Shown: piece after piece, positions 23,185 to 35,188 of the stretch
Layout of the letters: each line of letters opens with the position of its first letter
How positions within the stretch are numbered: the stretch's first letter is position 1
Source: Chondrus crispus
Lineage: Eukaryota > Rhodophyta > Florideophyceae > Gigartinales > Gigartinaceae
DNA: 64,000 nucleotides
Direction of reading: 5' to 3'
Assembly: GCF_000350225.1 (NCBI RefSeq)
Contig: NW_005179310.1
Coordinates: 248,001 to 312,000, forward strand
Notes under the pieces: generated by a model
What the model saw: only the letters and a program-made list of their open reading frames with translations
Database searches by the model: none
Told to the model about the DNA's origin: nothing
Program-made: the position numbers and the translations under genes

Positions 23185-24123
23185 TATTGGAAGGTCAGCG
23201 GGGCAAAGGGAAATCGAAGGACGGTTGATGAGGTGAAGTTGAAGGATTGGGTACCGATTTACTTTGAGTCGCCATCTTCTGGCGCTACTTATACACTTCT
23301 GCAATCTTCTAGAACTCTACTACCAAAGACTACGACACACATACTACAAATGTATTTACTCTAACACATGTGCCCGTCTTGCTACTCAGCCAAACTGGCG
23401 ATGGCCCAACAAACTGAACAGAAAACCACCTTACGAATTAGCACTGTCATGACGGAGAAATTAGTAAGGCAGTACAACAAAGCACAGCAAAGCACAACTT
23501 CCCTTACTATTCCAAATCCAGCGTGGCACAAATTCGTAAGGCACGTTTACAGCTTACACGTTACCTTACGAATTCAAATCAATCCTGCAAGGGCTGTTTA
23601 CAGCGCACACGTTGCCTTATGAATCTGAATTTCTCGTGAGGTCCCGTCCACTGTCAATTACAACAGTGCATATTTTGCCTTACGAATTCAAAACTCGCGC
23701 AACGGTATCTTTGTGTCCTGCTGTACCCGTGCTGCACTCTATGGACGCTGTAAACCTTTGGCACGTGCCAGTCACCCGCCACCAAGGTTCTACACTTTGT
23801 CTGTAAGACTGCAGGCGTATTGTACGCGTCTAACAGTGTAATGAGGACATGTGTTCAGGTCATACACGTGTCGGGCGGAGAGAATGAAACATGCTCAGAT
23901 TGTACTGTACACCGCAACCGTGTACATATTTCACACGTGTACACATTGAAAACCAAACTTGCTCCTGAAGTACTGTAGAATGCAATCGTGTACAGAAATA
24001 ACACGTGTACACGTTGAAAATGAAACTTGCTCAGCTCGTCACGCAGAGTGTTTTCAATTTTACACGTGTCATTCCTGTCCTTGTGTGTCATGCGTGTCTG
24101 CATGTGGTCGTAGAATTACAACA
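23185..24123 (-). repeat. LTR, Copia-B type (939 bp)
   Basis: Complement of the B LTRs in the tandem array and of the same length. Its left flank is a protease scrap in - orientation and its right flank is RT in + orientation, with no shared duplication, so it marks a rearrangement. Confidence 0.9.
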
Positions 24124-25149
24124 GTATGTTGATGATTTGTTGTTAGCGAGAAGTGACCTGGAGGCGATATTGTGGATGAAAAATGAAGTCAATACACGAT
24201 TCGAGATCAAGGATCTTGGCGAGGCCAAGACATGTATTGGCCTAGAAATCGGTCGCAATCGTTCTCAAAAAATTTTGACCGTCACGCAATCTAAATACGC
24301 ACAAGCAGTGTTGAACCGATTCAAAATATCGACGTCCAATCTCTGTGCCACTCCAATGGAGCAGTCTCTCCGTGTCACCAATCAAGTTGCTGAGACTGGC
24401 ATTGATGACCAACCTTGCTCTGGACCCTATTGTCAGGCCATTGGCTGTCTCATGTTCCTGATGTTCGGGACTCGCCCTGACATCGCGTTTGTGATTGCGA
24501 AGTTGTCTCAACATTGTGCCGACCCTCGCTAGTCGCATTGGACGGGTGTGTAACGCGTCTTGCGATACTTGCGTACGCAAGTATCACTATCCCAAGCCGC
24601 TGAGACCCACGTGGGTCTCAGCGGCTTGGGATAGTGTTTGGCAAAGACGATCTCGTCACAGAACTTCATGGCAATAATGACGCAGATTGGGGCGGATGCC
24701 TCCAGTCACGAAAGTCAACGAGCGGATACGTGTTTAATCTTTGTGGTGGGCCGATAAGTCGGGCCCCACGCAAGCAAACAGTAGTTGCAAAGTCTACTTG
24801 CGAGGCCGAATGCATCGCACTATGCGAAGCATGTAAAGAGGCGGCATGGCTTCGACGCTTTCACGCCGATGTACTCGGGACAACTTCAGACCCAACACTT
24901 CGTATCGGATGTGATAACACTGGTACCATTGCCTTTCCTCAGAACGAATCTACAAATCGTCGCAAAAAACACATTGATATCACGTATCATTTCGTTCCAG
25001 ACGATGTGCAGCGAAGACTGTTCATCTTGTACCAGTCCGACGGCAGAAATGCCAGCTCATATGCTGACCAAACCACTTGGTCGCGTGCTCTTCGAAAAAT
25101 TCGTGGGCATGCTTGCGCTTTTCGAGTGCAAAGGTGCTCAAAGCATGTG
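24124..25149 (+). pseudogene. Copia-C RT and RNase H remnant
   Basis: It begins inside RT at YVDDLLLA and continues with LGEAKTCIGLEI, the GTRPDIAF region and RNase H (NDADWGG, STCEAECIAL, GCDNTGT), ending before a 3' LTR. It is related to Copia-A but clearly diverged. A TAG near 24530, two abutting palindromes (24564-24635) that add 37 nt, and a frameshift near 25035 break it. The RNase H motif SDADW reads NDADW. A polypurine-like TCGAGGGGCAG precedes the LTR. Confidence 0.92.
24564..24635. repeat. Two abutting perfect palindromes
   Basis: GATACTTGCGT with its complement (24564-24585, 22 bp) is followed without a gap by a perfect 50-bp palindrome (24586-24635, centred on ACGT). In other copies the same place reads straight through GATACTTGCG then TGGGTC. 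Confidence 0.95.
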
Positions 25150-25161
25150 ATCGAGGGGCAG

Positions 25162-26414
25162 TATTGAAAATGTGCGACCACATGCTGTTATCTGAAAAGG
25201 TCAAAATCGAGTGACAAGTGTACATGACTGGACGGTCCGGGCGCTCTCACCCATATCACGACATGACACGTGTAAAACCCCAGATTTTGGGGTTACGGGG
25301 ACGAAAGTGGCCTCTCGGAGGGTCATGCAAATTTGCATAGTTTTGCCAAGTGGAACCTTGCCCCATAGCACAATAGACTACACAGGAAATACTGCAATTC
25401 TATTGGCCCTCAGGTCTGACGCTGCAAATCTATTGGTCGAGCGTTGTCCGCGTGTGCGTCATTGGCCTTGTGATGTACTTTAAATGGCCTGTATATGCCA
25501 TAATTACGTTGTTTTGGGGGTTTCAAGTAGTTTGCCATGGTTGTAACGGGTAATAGCCTGGGGCCCCCGGGCGGGACACATGTATGCCGTGTAAATATGT
25601 ACACGTCGCCAGGTGAATTCGTGTACGTTCAAATGTACACGCATCCAGATGTATGCACATGAGGGTTACAGTTTTACAGTGTCAGACTGTTTGCGATCCT
25701 GCGCGTGTCCGAGTGCAGTACATGTGAATCAAAAGTACAACAAGTACTTCTCGCAAGAGCAATACAGTTGTGCGATTATTCTGTGTACGCGTCACGCAGT
25801 ATGCGAGTCTTGCGTGAGCACGCGCCGTTGCACTGTGCTCTCGTCATGGTGCGCCGTTGGATGCAAGTTCATGACAGTACTCGTGTGATTTACATGTATT
25901 CTCATGTGAGTTGTGTAGAAAGTCTGGATGCACATTGTTATAACTTGCCATAACTATCTGACCGTGCTTTGCGAAATTAGTAAGGTGAAAAACAAGGATG
26001 CGTATGGCGATTGTGATATGAAAGACGTTTGCGTTGTTGGAAATAGACAAGTGCCAAGTTGTTCGTTGCACAACAATGAAGTCTAGCATGACTGGATGCG
26101 GGGTGTGAAACATTTGCATGCATAGGGTCATTGTTTACAGTCATTTGGAATGTGTAGAAATAGTTGTGAACTAATAGTTACGAATCGATTCGTAAGGTGG
26201 AAATCGAACAGTATGGTCGGGCCACAAGAGAACCGCGCTTGGTCGCGCATAGTAGAGTATGGTTTACTGGGAGTCAGAGTAGAGCGATAGTGTAGCACTC
26301 GAAGTGTATTAGTATCGCAGGAAAACGGCTTCAAAGTAAACCTCGGCACCAACCCCTTCACTTACACTCATCAACCTGCCTTCCTTCCTCCCTTGCCCGC
26401 CGAACCTACCATTA
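25162..26414 (+). repeat. 3' LTR of Copia-C (A type, 1253 bp)
   Basis: It follows the polypurine tract of Copia-C, begins TATTGAAAATGTGCG and ends CCTACCATTA. The right flank is Gypsy-2 integrase. Confidence 0.9.
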
Positions 26415-27535
26415 TCGCGCTCCGTCGCGACTACTACTGTCCCCATCTCGCAGCGGATGTCGCAGCTACGGTGCGAGGGTGCCGAACATGCGCGATGAAC
26501 CGTGTTAAGTTGCGAAAACACCTCAACCGTTTGAAGTTGTTTCCGGCAACACGGCCGCTTGAGAGCCTCGCCATCGACATCTTGGGACCGCTACCCAAGA
26601 CGAAGGCAGGGAAACGGTTCTTTCTCGTAATTACGGACCGTTTCACCAAGCTGACTCAAGTTGTGGCACTGCGGACCGTAACCGCGTACACGGTCGCCGT
26701 CGGGTTCCGCGACGCGTGGGTATTTAAATACGGCGTCCCAGGCTTGCTATTGTCGGATGACGGACCGCAGTTTAACGCGAAGTTCTTCCACAGCACGTGC
26801 CGTGTCCTGGGGGTGACGAACTTGTACACTTCGGCGTAACACCCCCAGACAAATGGGCATGTCGAGCGATACAACCGGACGATTGCTTCGATGTTACGCA
26901 ATTACGTCAGCGAACATCAGGACGACTGGGACGTGTACGTGGGGCCGCTTACGTACGCGTAAAACTCCCACGTACATCGTACCACGCGTACGACGCCCTT
27001 CGAGCTCGTCCTCAGCCGACCACCGCCGGAGTTCTCTCTACGCAAAGCCGACGGTGACGCGCCCCCGTCCGATAGGGGGAAGGTGCGCGCTGAGTTCCTC
27101 AAGACGTTGGACGACACGATCCAGAAGGCGTACGGAAGCCTGCGTCGGACGCAGGCCGGGTACAAGCGCGACTTCGACAAGTGCGTGCGACGGATTAACA
27201 TGCGCCTGGCACCGGGTAAATACGTCTACCTGAACCCCACCCATGGGGCAAGGATGTCCAACAAACTCGCGTCGCCCGCCGTGGGGCCATACCAGGTACT
27301 CGCCAACGACCGGCGAACCATCACGATCGATCGTGATGATGTTACCGAGCGCCTCTCCGCAGACCGTTGCGTGTACGCCCCACCGCCGATAGACGCACAG
27401 CGGGCGAGTACGACAACCCCGGGTGACCTTGCCGACAACATCACCGAGGGTACGCAATATGCCGTTGAGCGATTACTCCGGCATCGTACCATGGAAGACG
27501 GAACTACCGAGTTCCTCATCAAGTGGGCGGATTAC
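26415..27535 (+). pseudogene. Gypsy-2 integrase and partial chromodomain
   Basis: Ty3/gypsy integrase: zinc-binding end (CRTCAMNRVKLRKH), core with AIDILGPL, LLSDDGPQ and HVERYNRT, then the GPYQV module and the first half of a chromodomain (YAVERLLRHRT to FLIKWADY). Two TAA stops (near 26837 and 26960) fall where gypsy integrases have Tyr (YHPQ and YAYNS). The start is cut by the Copia-C LTR and the end by a 107-bp repeat. It lies in the opposite orientation to the Gypsy-2 RT beside it. Confidence 0.88.
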
Positions 27536-27642
27536 TGATGTTAAAATCGAGGTCTGAAAATTTTGCCGCAAAAATTTGTTAACCACTAGGCCGCAGGCGC
27601 TGGCTTCCTGGTGTCCCCTTGGGCGCGATTACTATTTCAACA
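27536..27642 (-). repeat. 107-bp repeat (solo mini-LTR) at an inversion junction
   Basis: Third copy of the 107-bp unit, a little more diverged. It sits exactly between the inverted Gypsy-2 integrase and the broken RNase H, with no target duplication. Confidence 0.85.
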
Positions 27643-28972
27643 TGGTAGGCACTCGCGTCGGTGTCGATCATCTACGGCCGGCCGTACCGCGGCAACGCAA
27701 GGATCGGCGGAGCGATCATGCACTTCTTGAGGCTCTTGAAGGCCTGAAGTTGATCCTTGGTAGGGTTATAGAAGTCAGGATCCGAATCCTTGCCCGTCAT
27801 ATCCGTCAACGGACGGGCTATTTTCGAGAAGCCCTTAACGAAGCTGCGATATACGTTACACGCCCCGAGGAACGAGCGCACCTGCGTCAGCGTCCTCGGG
27901 AACGTGAACGTCTTGAAGGCGTCGATTGCCGTATCAGTCACGCTCAACTTACCTGGGGAGATGACGTGCCCCAGGTAGTGTACTTTCGGTTGAAAGAAGC
28001 TACACTTCTTGAGGTTGAGGGAGATGCCGGCACTCCCTAGCAAGTTCAAGACAGTGTTGAGACGCTTCGAATGTTCCGCGTGCGTACGCGAGAACACTAT
28101 GACGTCATCGAGATAGACGAGGCAAATTTGCCAGCGGACCCCTGAGAGAATAATATCCAGGGCGCGTTGGAAGGTGGCCGGTGCCCCTTTTAGTCCGAAA
28201 GGCATCCGCAGGTGGCGAAACGTGCCCATGTGCGTCGTAAACGTGGTCTTATCCCGGTCTTCCGGAGCGACGGGGATCTGCCAATAACCGGAATTGCAGT
28301 CCAACGTCGTAAAGACGGCTGTATCTCCTAACGAGTCGATGCAGTCGTCCATCCGGGCCAGCGGATACGAATCCGCTGCCGTCTCGGCGTTGAGACGCCG
28401 GTAGTCCACGCAAAACCGAAGAGAGCCGTCTTTCTTCGGTACCAGCACCGCCGGGGACGCCTACTCGGTGCTTGCGGGATCGATAACCCCTGCGTTCAAC
28501 ATCTTGTTGACTTCCTTGGCAACCATCTCGCGCATGGCGGGCCCCTATCGATAGGGCATAGAGCGAATTGGTTTGGTTCCCGGTTCGAGGGAATGCGGTG
28601 CTCCGTCGCCCGGATCATTCCGAAAGCACCGCTCGACAGACTGGAGCGCTTACGGAGCATCTCGAGCACGTGGCCACGGAGCTTGTCATCATCGATATAT
28701 GACAAGTCAATTTCTTTTTCCCAATCCATCGGTGGATTTCCGGGATCCTTTTTCTGAGGGCTTACGGTGCCTCCCGCCGGCGGGTGGTCTCCAGGTGGCC
28801 GATTGTCGGTACCCACCTGTTCCCTTCTAACGGCCCCTCGCTCATCGAAGCTTGGTCGTCCAACTCCTGCCTTCCCGACTTGATCGGTCAAGTCGGTCAG
28901 GTGTAGCGCATGAGCGACCCCCTCGGCGAAGCGACGTTCGGGCGTCAGGATCGCGAGGGGGTTGCTCGTCGC
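27643..28972 (-). pseudogene. Gypsy-2 reverse transcriptase and start of RNase H
   Basis: On the - strand: the linker before RT (ATEHRIP), a frameshift near 28550, a TAG near 28462 where the family has Trp (EWASP), then RT with FCVDYRRLN, FTTLDCNSGYWQI, MPFGLKGAPATFQR and the catalytic YLDD. The thumb region follows (GHVISP, VRSFLGACNVYR) and then the start of RNase H (IDTDAS) after a TAG near 27672. RNase H is cut by the 107-bp repeat after about seven more residues. Confidence 0.9.
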
Positions 28973-29908
28973 TTACCGCAGGACGGTGTGCTTCGGAAGC
29001 CGCCTTTCCCGTCGCGAAAAGTTCGCGACGATGACGTCGAAGGTCTGATTCGGCAGTACCTCGACGACGCCGTTCGTCAGCCTCACTCCATGTCGGTGTT
29101 GGAGTGACGGCTTCGGCTCTATGAATACGAGGCCCCTCCCCGTGATGGTGACGCGCACTCGGGCGTGCGACCTCGCGGGGATGGTGACCCAGCGGGCGAT
29201 TCGGATCGCCTGCGGGGCCTCCTCTCGTATGTACGGCCGGCTCGTCTGGCGTCCGTTCCGCCTGATACGGGGAGCGGGCTCCCCTTTTCCGTCGACGATG
29301 GCAACAGAGCCGCCTTGGCGCAGCTCCATCCGTTGAGCCTCGATGTCGATACATCGCACGTGCGTATCGATGAAGGCCGTGCCGAGAAGGACCGGCACGA
29401 CGAGCTGGTGCGGTACGACGAACGGAATTCGGAACGTCGTGTTCTTCAACCTCACGGCCAGCCGTACGACGGCCGAGAGCTTGAGCGGATTGCTATTCGC
29501 GCCTGCCAATCGTGGCAGTGGCGCGTTGCGTACGACGTACCGCGTCCAATCTGGAGGAAGATCGGCCTTCCTCACCAGATTATACGCCGAGCACGTATCA
29601 ACGGCGATCGTGCGGGGCTTGAAGGCATTTTCCTCCGTGGCTATCGAGCCGAGGACGTTGTAAATCTTCGACGTCATAAGGCAGATGACGCCGTCGGCAA
29701 CCTTCGAGGGAGGCGGGGCAGCGAGGTCGTTGCGCTTCGGGCGCGTTCGACGGTTCTTGTCTCTCGTTCGAGTCCTTCTTCCCGGCCCACGGGACGTCAG
29801 TCGTCCGGTGGCTTCCTCGGGGCTCGCTGCATCGGCAAAAGCCCTTCGATCCTTGTCGTGCACGGGGCTTACGGGAGCCCCGGTGCCTTCACGGTCGGTC
29901 CGTGGCAT
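28973..29908 (-). pseudogene. Gypsy-2 protease region
   Basis: About 311 aa with a retropepsin-like core: AVDTCSAYNLVRK, where the family has D-[ST]-G, then a second strand ending VLLGTAFID. The active-site glycine is Cys here, so either the enzyme is inactive or this is a damaged copy. A TAA at about 28973 separates it from the RT region. The Arg-rich N-terminus is GC-rich and of unknown role. Confidence 0.7.
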
Positions 29909-30124
29909 CTGACCAACAATTGCCAGAGTATCTTCCCCTTCGCGGTCACGTGCCAGTCTTTCGGAAGCCGGGGCCGTGTCACGAATAGACGTCGGTGCCG
30001 GACCCGGGGGGGTCTCGGTGACTTGTGTCGGGGCAGCGGGGCAGCGGGGAATATTATCGGTAAGTATCCCCCTGTCCCTGTGAGGGTGGAAGGTGACGGG
30101 TCTGGGTAGCTGGAAAAAGACGGC

Positions 30125-30909
30125 TCACGCGACCGCGTGAGCGTAGCAGTCTTTACCGGGTTTTGTACTACCGGAACTATCCGAGGTAGTCGCGCTGCTG
30201 TCGGTAGCGAACGCGACCTCGGGTCCCCTATCGAGAGGGTGAGGACGACCCACCCCCTCCAGGGCGGTAGCTTCCATGAAGTACTCGGGTACTTCCGGGC
30301 CTTGGCCTGCGGCTTCCGGCCGTCGCAGGATATGGGGGACGAAGCGAGTCGGTTCTGCTTCGTGACCCTCCGTGGGTAGAGGGTACGGATCCTCTACCCA
30401 GTCTTGTAGGTACATTATCGCATTTTGTACCTGTTGGGGTAACCGAGAACGGTCTCGGTCCCCTCCCTCCCCTTGGCGGGGGTGCCTTGTGTCTGCCTGG
30501 CGGTAGGCGGGTCGATCCCGACGATCGACTTCGTTACGACGATATCCGCCTCCACGGGGGGCGAAGCGTGCGCCGCCACTTGATCGGTTCGGGACACCTT
30601 GACGCGGGGGACGACCCTCGCCGACCGACTGCCGGAGGAGGTTACGCGCACCGGGGCGGGTCTCTATCTGGTAGCGATAGTTCCTGTACGCCGTGAACAT
30701 CCGTTGTTCCGGCGACCGGAACGGGCATGCGTACATGGCATGCCCGTACGTACGGCATAGCCAGCACACGTACGCGCTGCCGTCCGTTGAGGTGAAAGTC
30801 GCCTCGTGTCGCACCTCCTCGTCGGTGAGGAGGGGCACGCGAGACGAAGCACCCCTTCCATCTCGCGTTGAGATGTCGAGCTCGGCGACCCGGGGGTCCG
30901 TATCCCTTT
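30125..30909 (-). pseudogene. Gypsy-2 gag, C-terminal part with zinc knuckle
   Basis: The - strand frame carries one zinc knuckle CWLCRTYGHAMYAC (C-x2-C-x4-H-x4-C), typical of nucleocapsid, followed by an Arg/Gly-rich stretch and an acidic, Ser-rich tail. It ends with TGA/TAG before the protease frame. The N-terminal part is cut off at 30909 by the Copia-A4 LTR. Confidence 0.75.
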
Positions 30910-32102
30910 TAATGGTACGTTCGGAGGGGCAAGGGAAAGAAGGAGGGCAGGTTGATGGGTGTGAGTGAAGGAGTTGGTACCGAGGTTTACTTTGAAGCCG
31001 TTTTCCTGCGATACTTATACACTTCGAGTGCTACACTATCGCTCTACTCCGACTCCCAGTAAACCATACTCTACTATGCGCGACCAAGCGCGGTCCTCTT
31101 GTGGCCCGACCATACTGTTCGATTTCCACCTTACGAATCGATTCGTAACTATTAGCTCACAACTATTTCTACACATTCCAAATGACTGTAAACCATGGCC
31201 CTATGCATGCAACTGTTTCACACCTTACTAATCTGCATCCAGTCATGCCAGACTTCATTGTTTTGCAACGAACAACTTGGCACTTGTCTATTTCCAACAA
31301 CGCAAACGTCTTTCATATCACAATCGCCATACGTATCCTTGTTTCTCACCTTACTAATTTCGCCAAGCACTGTCAGATAATTATGGCAAGTTATAACAAT
31401 GTGCATCCAGACTTTCTACACAACTCACATGAGAATACATGTAAATCACACGAGTACTGTCATGAACTTGCATCCAACGGCGCATCATGACGAGAGCATA
31501 GTGCAACGGCGCGTGCTCACGCAAGACTCGCATACAGCGTGACGCGTACACAGAATAATCGCACAACTGTATTTCTCTCGCGAGAAGTACTTGTTGTACT
31601 TTTGATTCACATGTACTGTACTCGGACACGCGCAGGATCGCAAACAGTCTGACACTGTAAAACTGTAAACCCTCATGTGCATACACCTGGATGTGTGTAC
31701 ATGTGTACGTACACGAGTCCACCTGGCGACGTGTACATGTGTACACGGCATACATGTGTCCCGCCCGGGGGCCCCATGCAATTACCCATTACAACCATGG
31801 CAAACCACTTGAAACCCCCAAAACAACGTAATTCTGGCATATACAGGCCATTTAAAGTACATCACAAGGCCAATGACGCACACGTGGACAACGCTCGACC
31901 AATAGATTTGCAGCATTAGACCTGAGGGCCAATAGAATTGCAGTATTTCCTGTGTAGTTTCGTCCCCGGAACCCCAAAATCTGGGATTTTACACGTGTCA
32001 TGTCATGATATGGGTAAGAGCGCCCGGACCGTGCAGTCATGTACACGTGTCACTCGATTTTGACCCTTTCAGATAACAGCATGTGGTCGCACATTTTCAA
32101 TA
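30910..32102 (-). repeat. 3' LTR of Copia-A4 (1193 bp)
   Basis: Ends TATTGAAAATG and CGTACCATTA on the - strand. It is about 70 bp shorter than the A5 LTR because of a deletion near 31958, in the segment containing ATGCAAATTTGCAT. Confidence 0.9.
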
Positions 32103-32113
32103 CCTCCCCTCGA

Positions 32114-34437
32114 TCACATGCTTTGGGCAGCTTTGCACTCGGAAAGCCCAACCATGCCCACGAACTTTTCAAACAGCACGCGACCAAGTGGTTTGGTCAA
32201 CATATCGGCTGGCATTTCTGTTGTCGGACAATGGTACAGTGTGACCAGTTTTCGCTGCACCGCATCTCGAACAAAATGATACGTAATATCAATGTGCTTG
32301 TTCCGACGATTTGTAGATTCGTTCTGAGCAAACGCAATCGTACCAGCGTTGTCACATCCAACGCGAATTGTTGGATCCGAATTCGCACCAAGTACATCAG
32401 CATGGAAGCGTCGAAGCCACGCGGCCTCTTTGCATGCTTCACTGAGTGCGATGTATTCTGCCTCACAAGTAGACTTTGCAACTACTGTTTGTTTCCGGGA
32501 AGCCCAACTGATAGGCCCATCACAAAGCTTGAACACGTACCCACTCGTTGATTTCCGTGATTCAAGGCATCCACCCCAATCTGCGTCGCTATACCCATGA
32601 AGTTCCGTACCAAGATCATCTTTACCAAACACTATTCCAAGATGCTGGGACCCACGCAAGTATCTCAAAACACGTTTCACACCTGTCCAATGCGACTCGT
32701 GAGGGTCGGCACAGTGTTGAGATAACTTTCCAATGGCATACGCAATATCGGGGCGGGTCCCGACCATTAGGAACATTAGACATCCAATGGCCTGACGATA
32801 TGGTTCAAAGCATGGGTTGTCATCAGTGCCAGTTTCGGCCACTTGCATTGTGACATGTCGAGACTGTTCCATCGGAGTAACGCAAGGATTGCATGCCGAC
32901 ATTTTGAACCGTTTCAGTACTGCTTGGGCATACTTCGACTGCGTGACGGTCAGGACGTGTTTAGAACGTATACGGTCGATCTCTAGACCAATACAAGTCT
33001 TCGCTTCGCCAAGGTCTTTCATATCGAATCGTTTGTTGAGTTCATTTTTCATCCATAATATGGCCTCCAAGTCACTTCCAGCTAGCAGCAGATCGTCCAC
33101 GTACAACGCGATAATCATGATGACATTGCCTTGACGTCGAATGTAAAGACATGGGTCGCTGCGTGTAGTGTTGAAACCAAGTTCAGTGATCAGAAACTCA
33201 TCGATCTTACTATGCCATTGGCGATGGGCTTGCTTAAGACCATAGATTGCTTTCAAAAGTTTACACACCGAATCAGGTTTGACTTTGTCGATGCATCCTT
33301 CAGGTTGCTCCATGTAGATTTCTTCGTGAAGTTCACCGTTGAGGAAGGCAGTCACCACGTCCATCTGATGCAGCTCAAGGTCAAAGTGCGCAACCAGTGC
33401 CAGCAGCAGACGGATAGTTGTGAACTTGATGACAGGGGCGAAAGTTTCAGTGTAATCGATGCCTTCTACTTGTTGAAAGCCTCGTGCCACAAGACGTCCC
33501 TTTGCAGTTTCGACCAATTTTCCGGACTCGTCAGGAAGTTGCTTCACTCCAAAAACCCACCTGGACGTCAGGACGTTTGATGCTTGAGATCTTGGAACAA
33601 GTGTCCATGTTTTGTTTTTGTGTTGTGAAGCAAGTTCTTTGTCGATGCCCTTCTGCCAGAAGCGAGCTTTTGGAGAATCCATAGCTTGCTTGTACGAGTT
33701 TGGGATTTCCGTTATCACATGGGCGTGGCTAAGGATTCCAGCAGTCACCAAAGCTGCTGCCCACCACGCCCCAGGCGTTTTGCGAACGCGAGTGGACCGA
33801 CGGAGATTAGTTGGCGGATCAATAGTTTCTTCCTCAACTACGTGTTGCTCAACTGTTTCGGTGGTTTCGTCCTCCCCTGGAGTTGGAGAGGAGTTGGAGG
33901 ATTCATCAGAGTCTTGTTGTTCATCCGGCGATGATGGTTCTGATGCCACTGCATCATTTTCTGCAACTTCCTCATCGATGTTCAAGTTGATTGTGTCATC
34001 ATCAGTTGTAGCCTCCTCGTTGGTATACATCGGCTCACCAGATTTGCCTCCCGTGGACTCGTCAAAAGTAACATCTCTGGATACGATCACTTTGTGCAAA
34101 TCACCATCCCACAACTTGTAAGCTTTCGTATTTTCAGCATACCCCAGAAACATTGCCTCCTTTGCACGGGCGTCAAGTTTCTGGATGTTGTGTTTTGGTA
34201 ATGTATACCAACACTTTGAACCGAAAACACGCAAATGACCAACATTTGGCACAGATTTCATCCATAAGTGGTATGGGGTCATCTTGGGGGGAATGGCACG
34301 TGACGTGACTCGATTTCGAACGTACACTGCATTGGCAAGTGCTTCTGCCCAGAACCCCTTTGTAACTTTCTTGTGCGCTAGCATGGAGCGCACCAAGTTT
34401 ACCAAAGTTCTGTTCAGTCGCTCGGCGACGCCATTTT
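32114..34437 (-). CDS. Copia-A4 pol, intact from integrase core to the end
   Basis: Open on the - strand from the integrase motif NGVAERLNRTL through the integrase C-terminus (RVFGSKCW, FLGYAENTKAYKLW), the acidic linker, RT (ASRWVFGVKQLP, HQMDVVTAFLNG, YVDDLLLAGS) and RNase H (YSDADWGG, STCEAEYIAL, GCDNAGT), to a stop at 32114-32116. No lesion is visible, so this half was probably functional before Copia-Bp inserted. The N-terminal gag, protease and the first two integrase Asp residues are outside the window. Confidence 0.9.
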
Positions 34438-35174
34438 TGTTGGAAATCTTCGACCACATGCTAAGCTCCAAGCCTGACAGATATTACACGTGTACATCGA
34501 CGAAACCTAAAATGCTTGCAAGAGCATTCTCAGGATGTTTGGTCTTCAAGGTGGACACGTGTCATATTTGTACACGGTTGCACTTTCCTATCATTTCGGA
34601 GCATGTTTCAATTTTGGTGTTGACACGTGTAAGTTATGTACCTCGTGGCACTCTACAGTACATTCTGAACATGTTTCATTTTTCTCGATTTGACACGTGT
34701 GTGACACGTATGACGTATGTGCCACAGTGGTTATTAATCGTAGTGTAAAATCTGTAATCTACAGTACAGTACATTCAGATATTATTGACTCTCAAACGGT
34801 CCCAAACTATTAGCAAGAGAGAGTGCAAGAAGGAGAGTCATTTGATTATCAACGGAGAGTGGAAATAGGAGAGTCACTTGATTATCAACCGAGAGTGCAA
34901 GAAGGAGAGTCATTTGATTATCAACGGAGTGGAAGTAGGAGAGTCACTTGATTATCAACCGAGAGTGCAACAGGGAGAGTCACTTGATTAGCAACCAGTG
35001 CAAGAAGGAGAGTCACATGACCAGCCCTAATGGCTCGTATTGTATGTAGTTCGAAGAGTATAAGTAGCGCCAATAGTTGGCGACCAAGAGTAAAATGGCA
35101 TCAACTTCTTTTCCCGTCAACCACCAGCAACTTTCAACCATCCTTCTTCCCTCTGCCCCGCTGACCTTTCTATA
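34438..35174 (+). repeat. 5' LTR of Copia-Bp (737 bp)
   Basis: It begins TGTTGGAAATCTTCG and ends CCTTTCTATA before the primer site. It contains a minisatellite of GGAGAGTCACTTGATTATCA-like units (34808-35022) and a TATA-like GTATAAGTA near 35058. Confidence 0.88.
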
Positions 35175-35188
35175 GGTTATGGGCCCAG
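35175..35188 (+). other. Primer-binding site of Copia-Bp
   Basis: GGTTATGGGCCCAG, complementary to the initiator-Met tRNA anticodon arm, immediately after the LTR. Confidence 0.88.

Larger units (their letters stand above)
30910..34437 (-). mobile_element. Copia-A4, 3' half of a Ty1/copia element
   Basis: Its 3' LTR is at the left (30910-32102), preceded on the - strand by polypurine TCGAGGGGAGG. It is inserted upstream in Gypsy-2 gag. At 34437, inside integrase, it is interrupted by the 5' LTR of Copia-Bp; the 5' half must lie to the right of the window. Confidence 0.9.

Noticed and set aside
29165..30109. Long + strand frame in Gypsy-2
   Set aside because: GC-rich shadow of the - strand gag-protease region; no domain.
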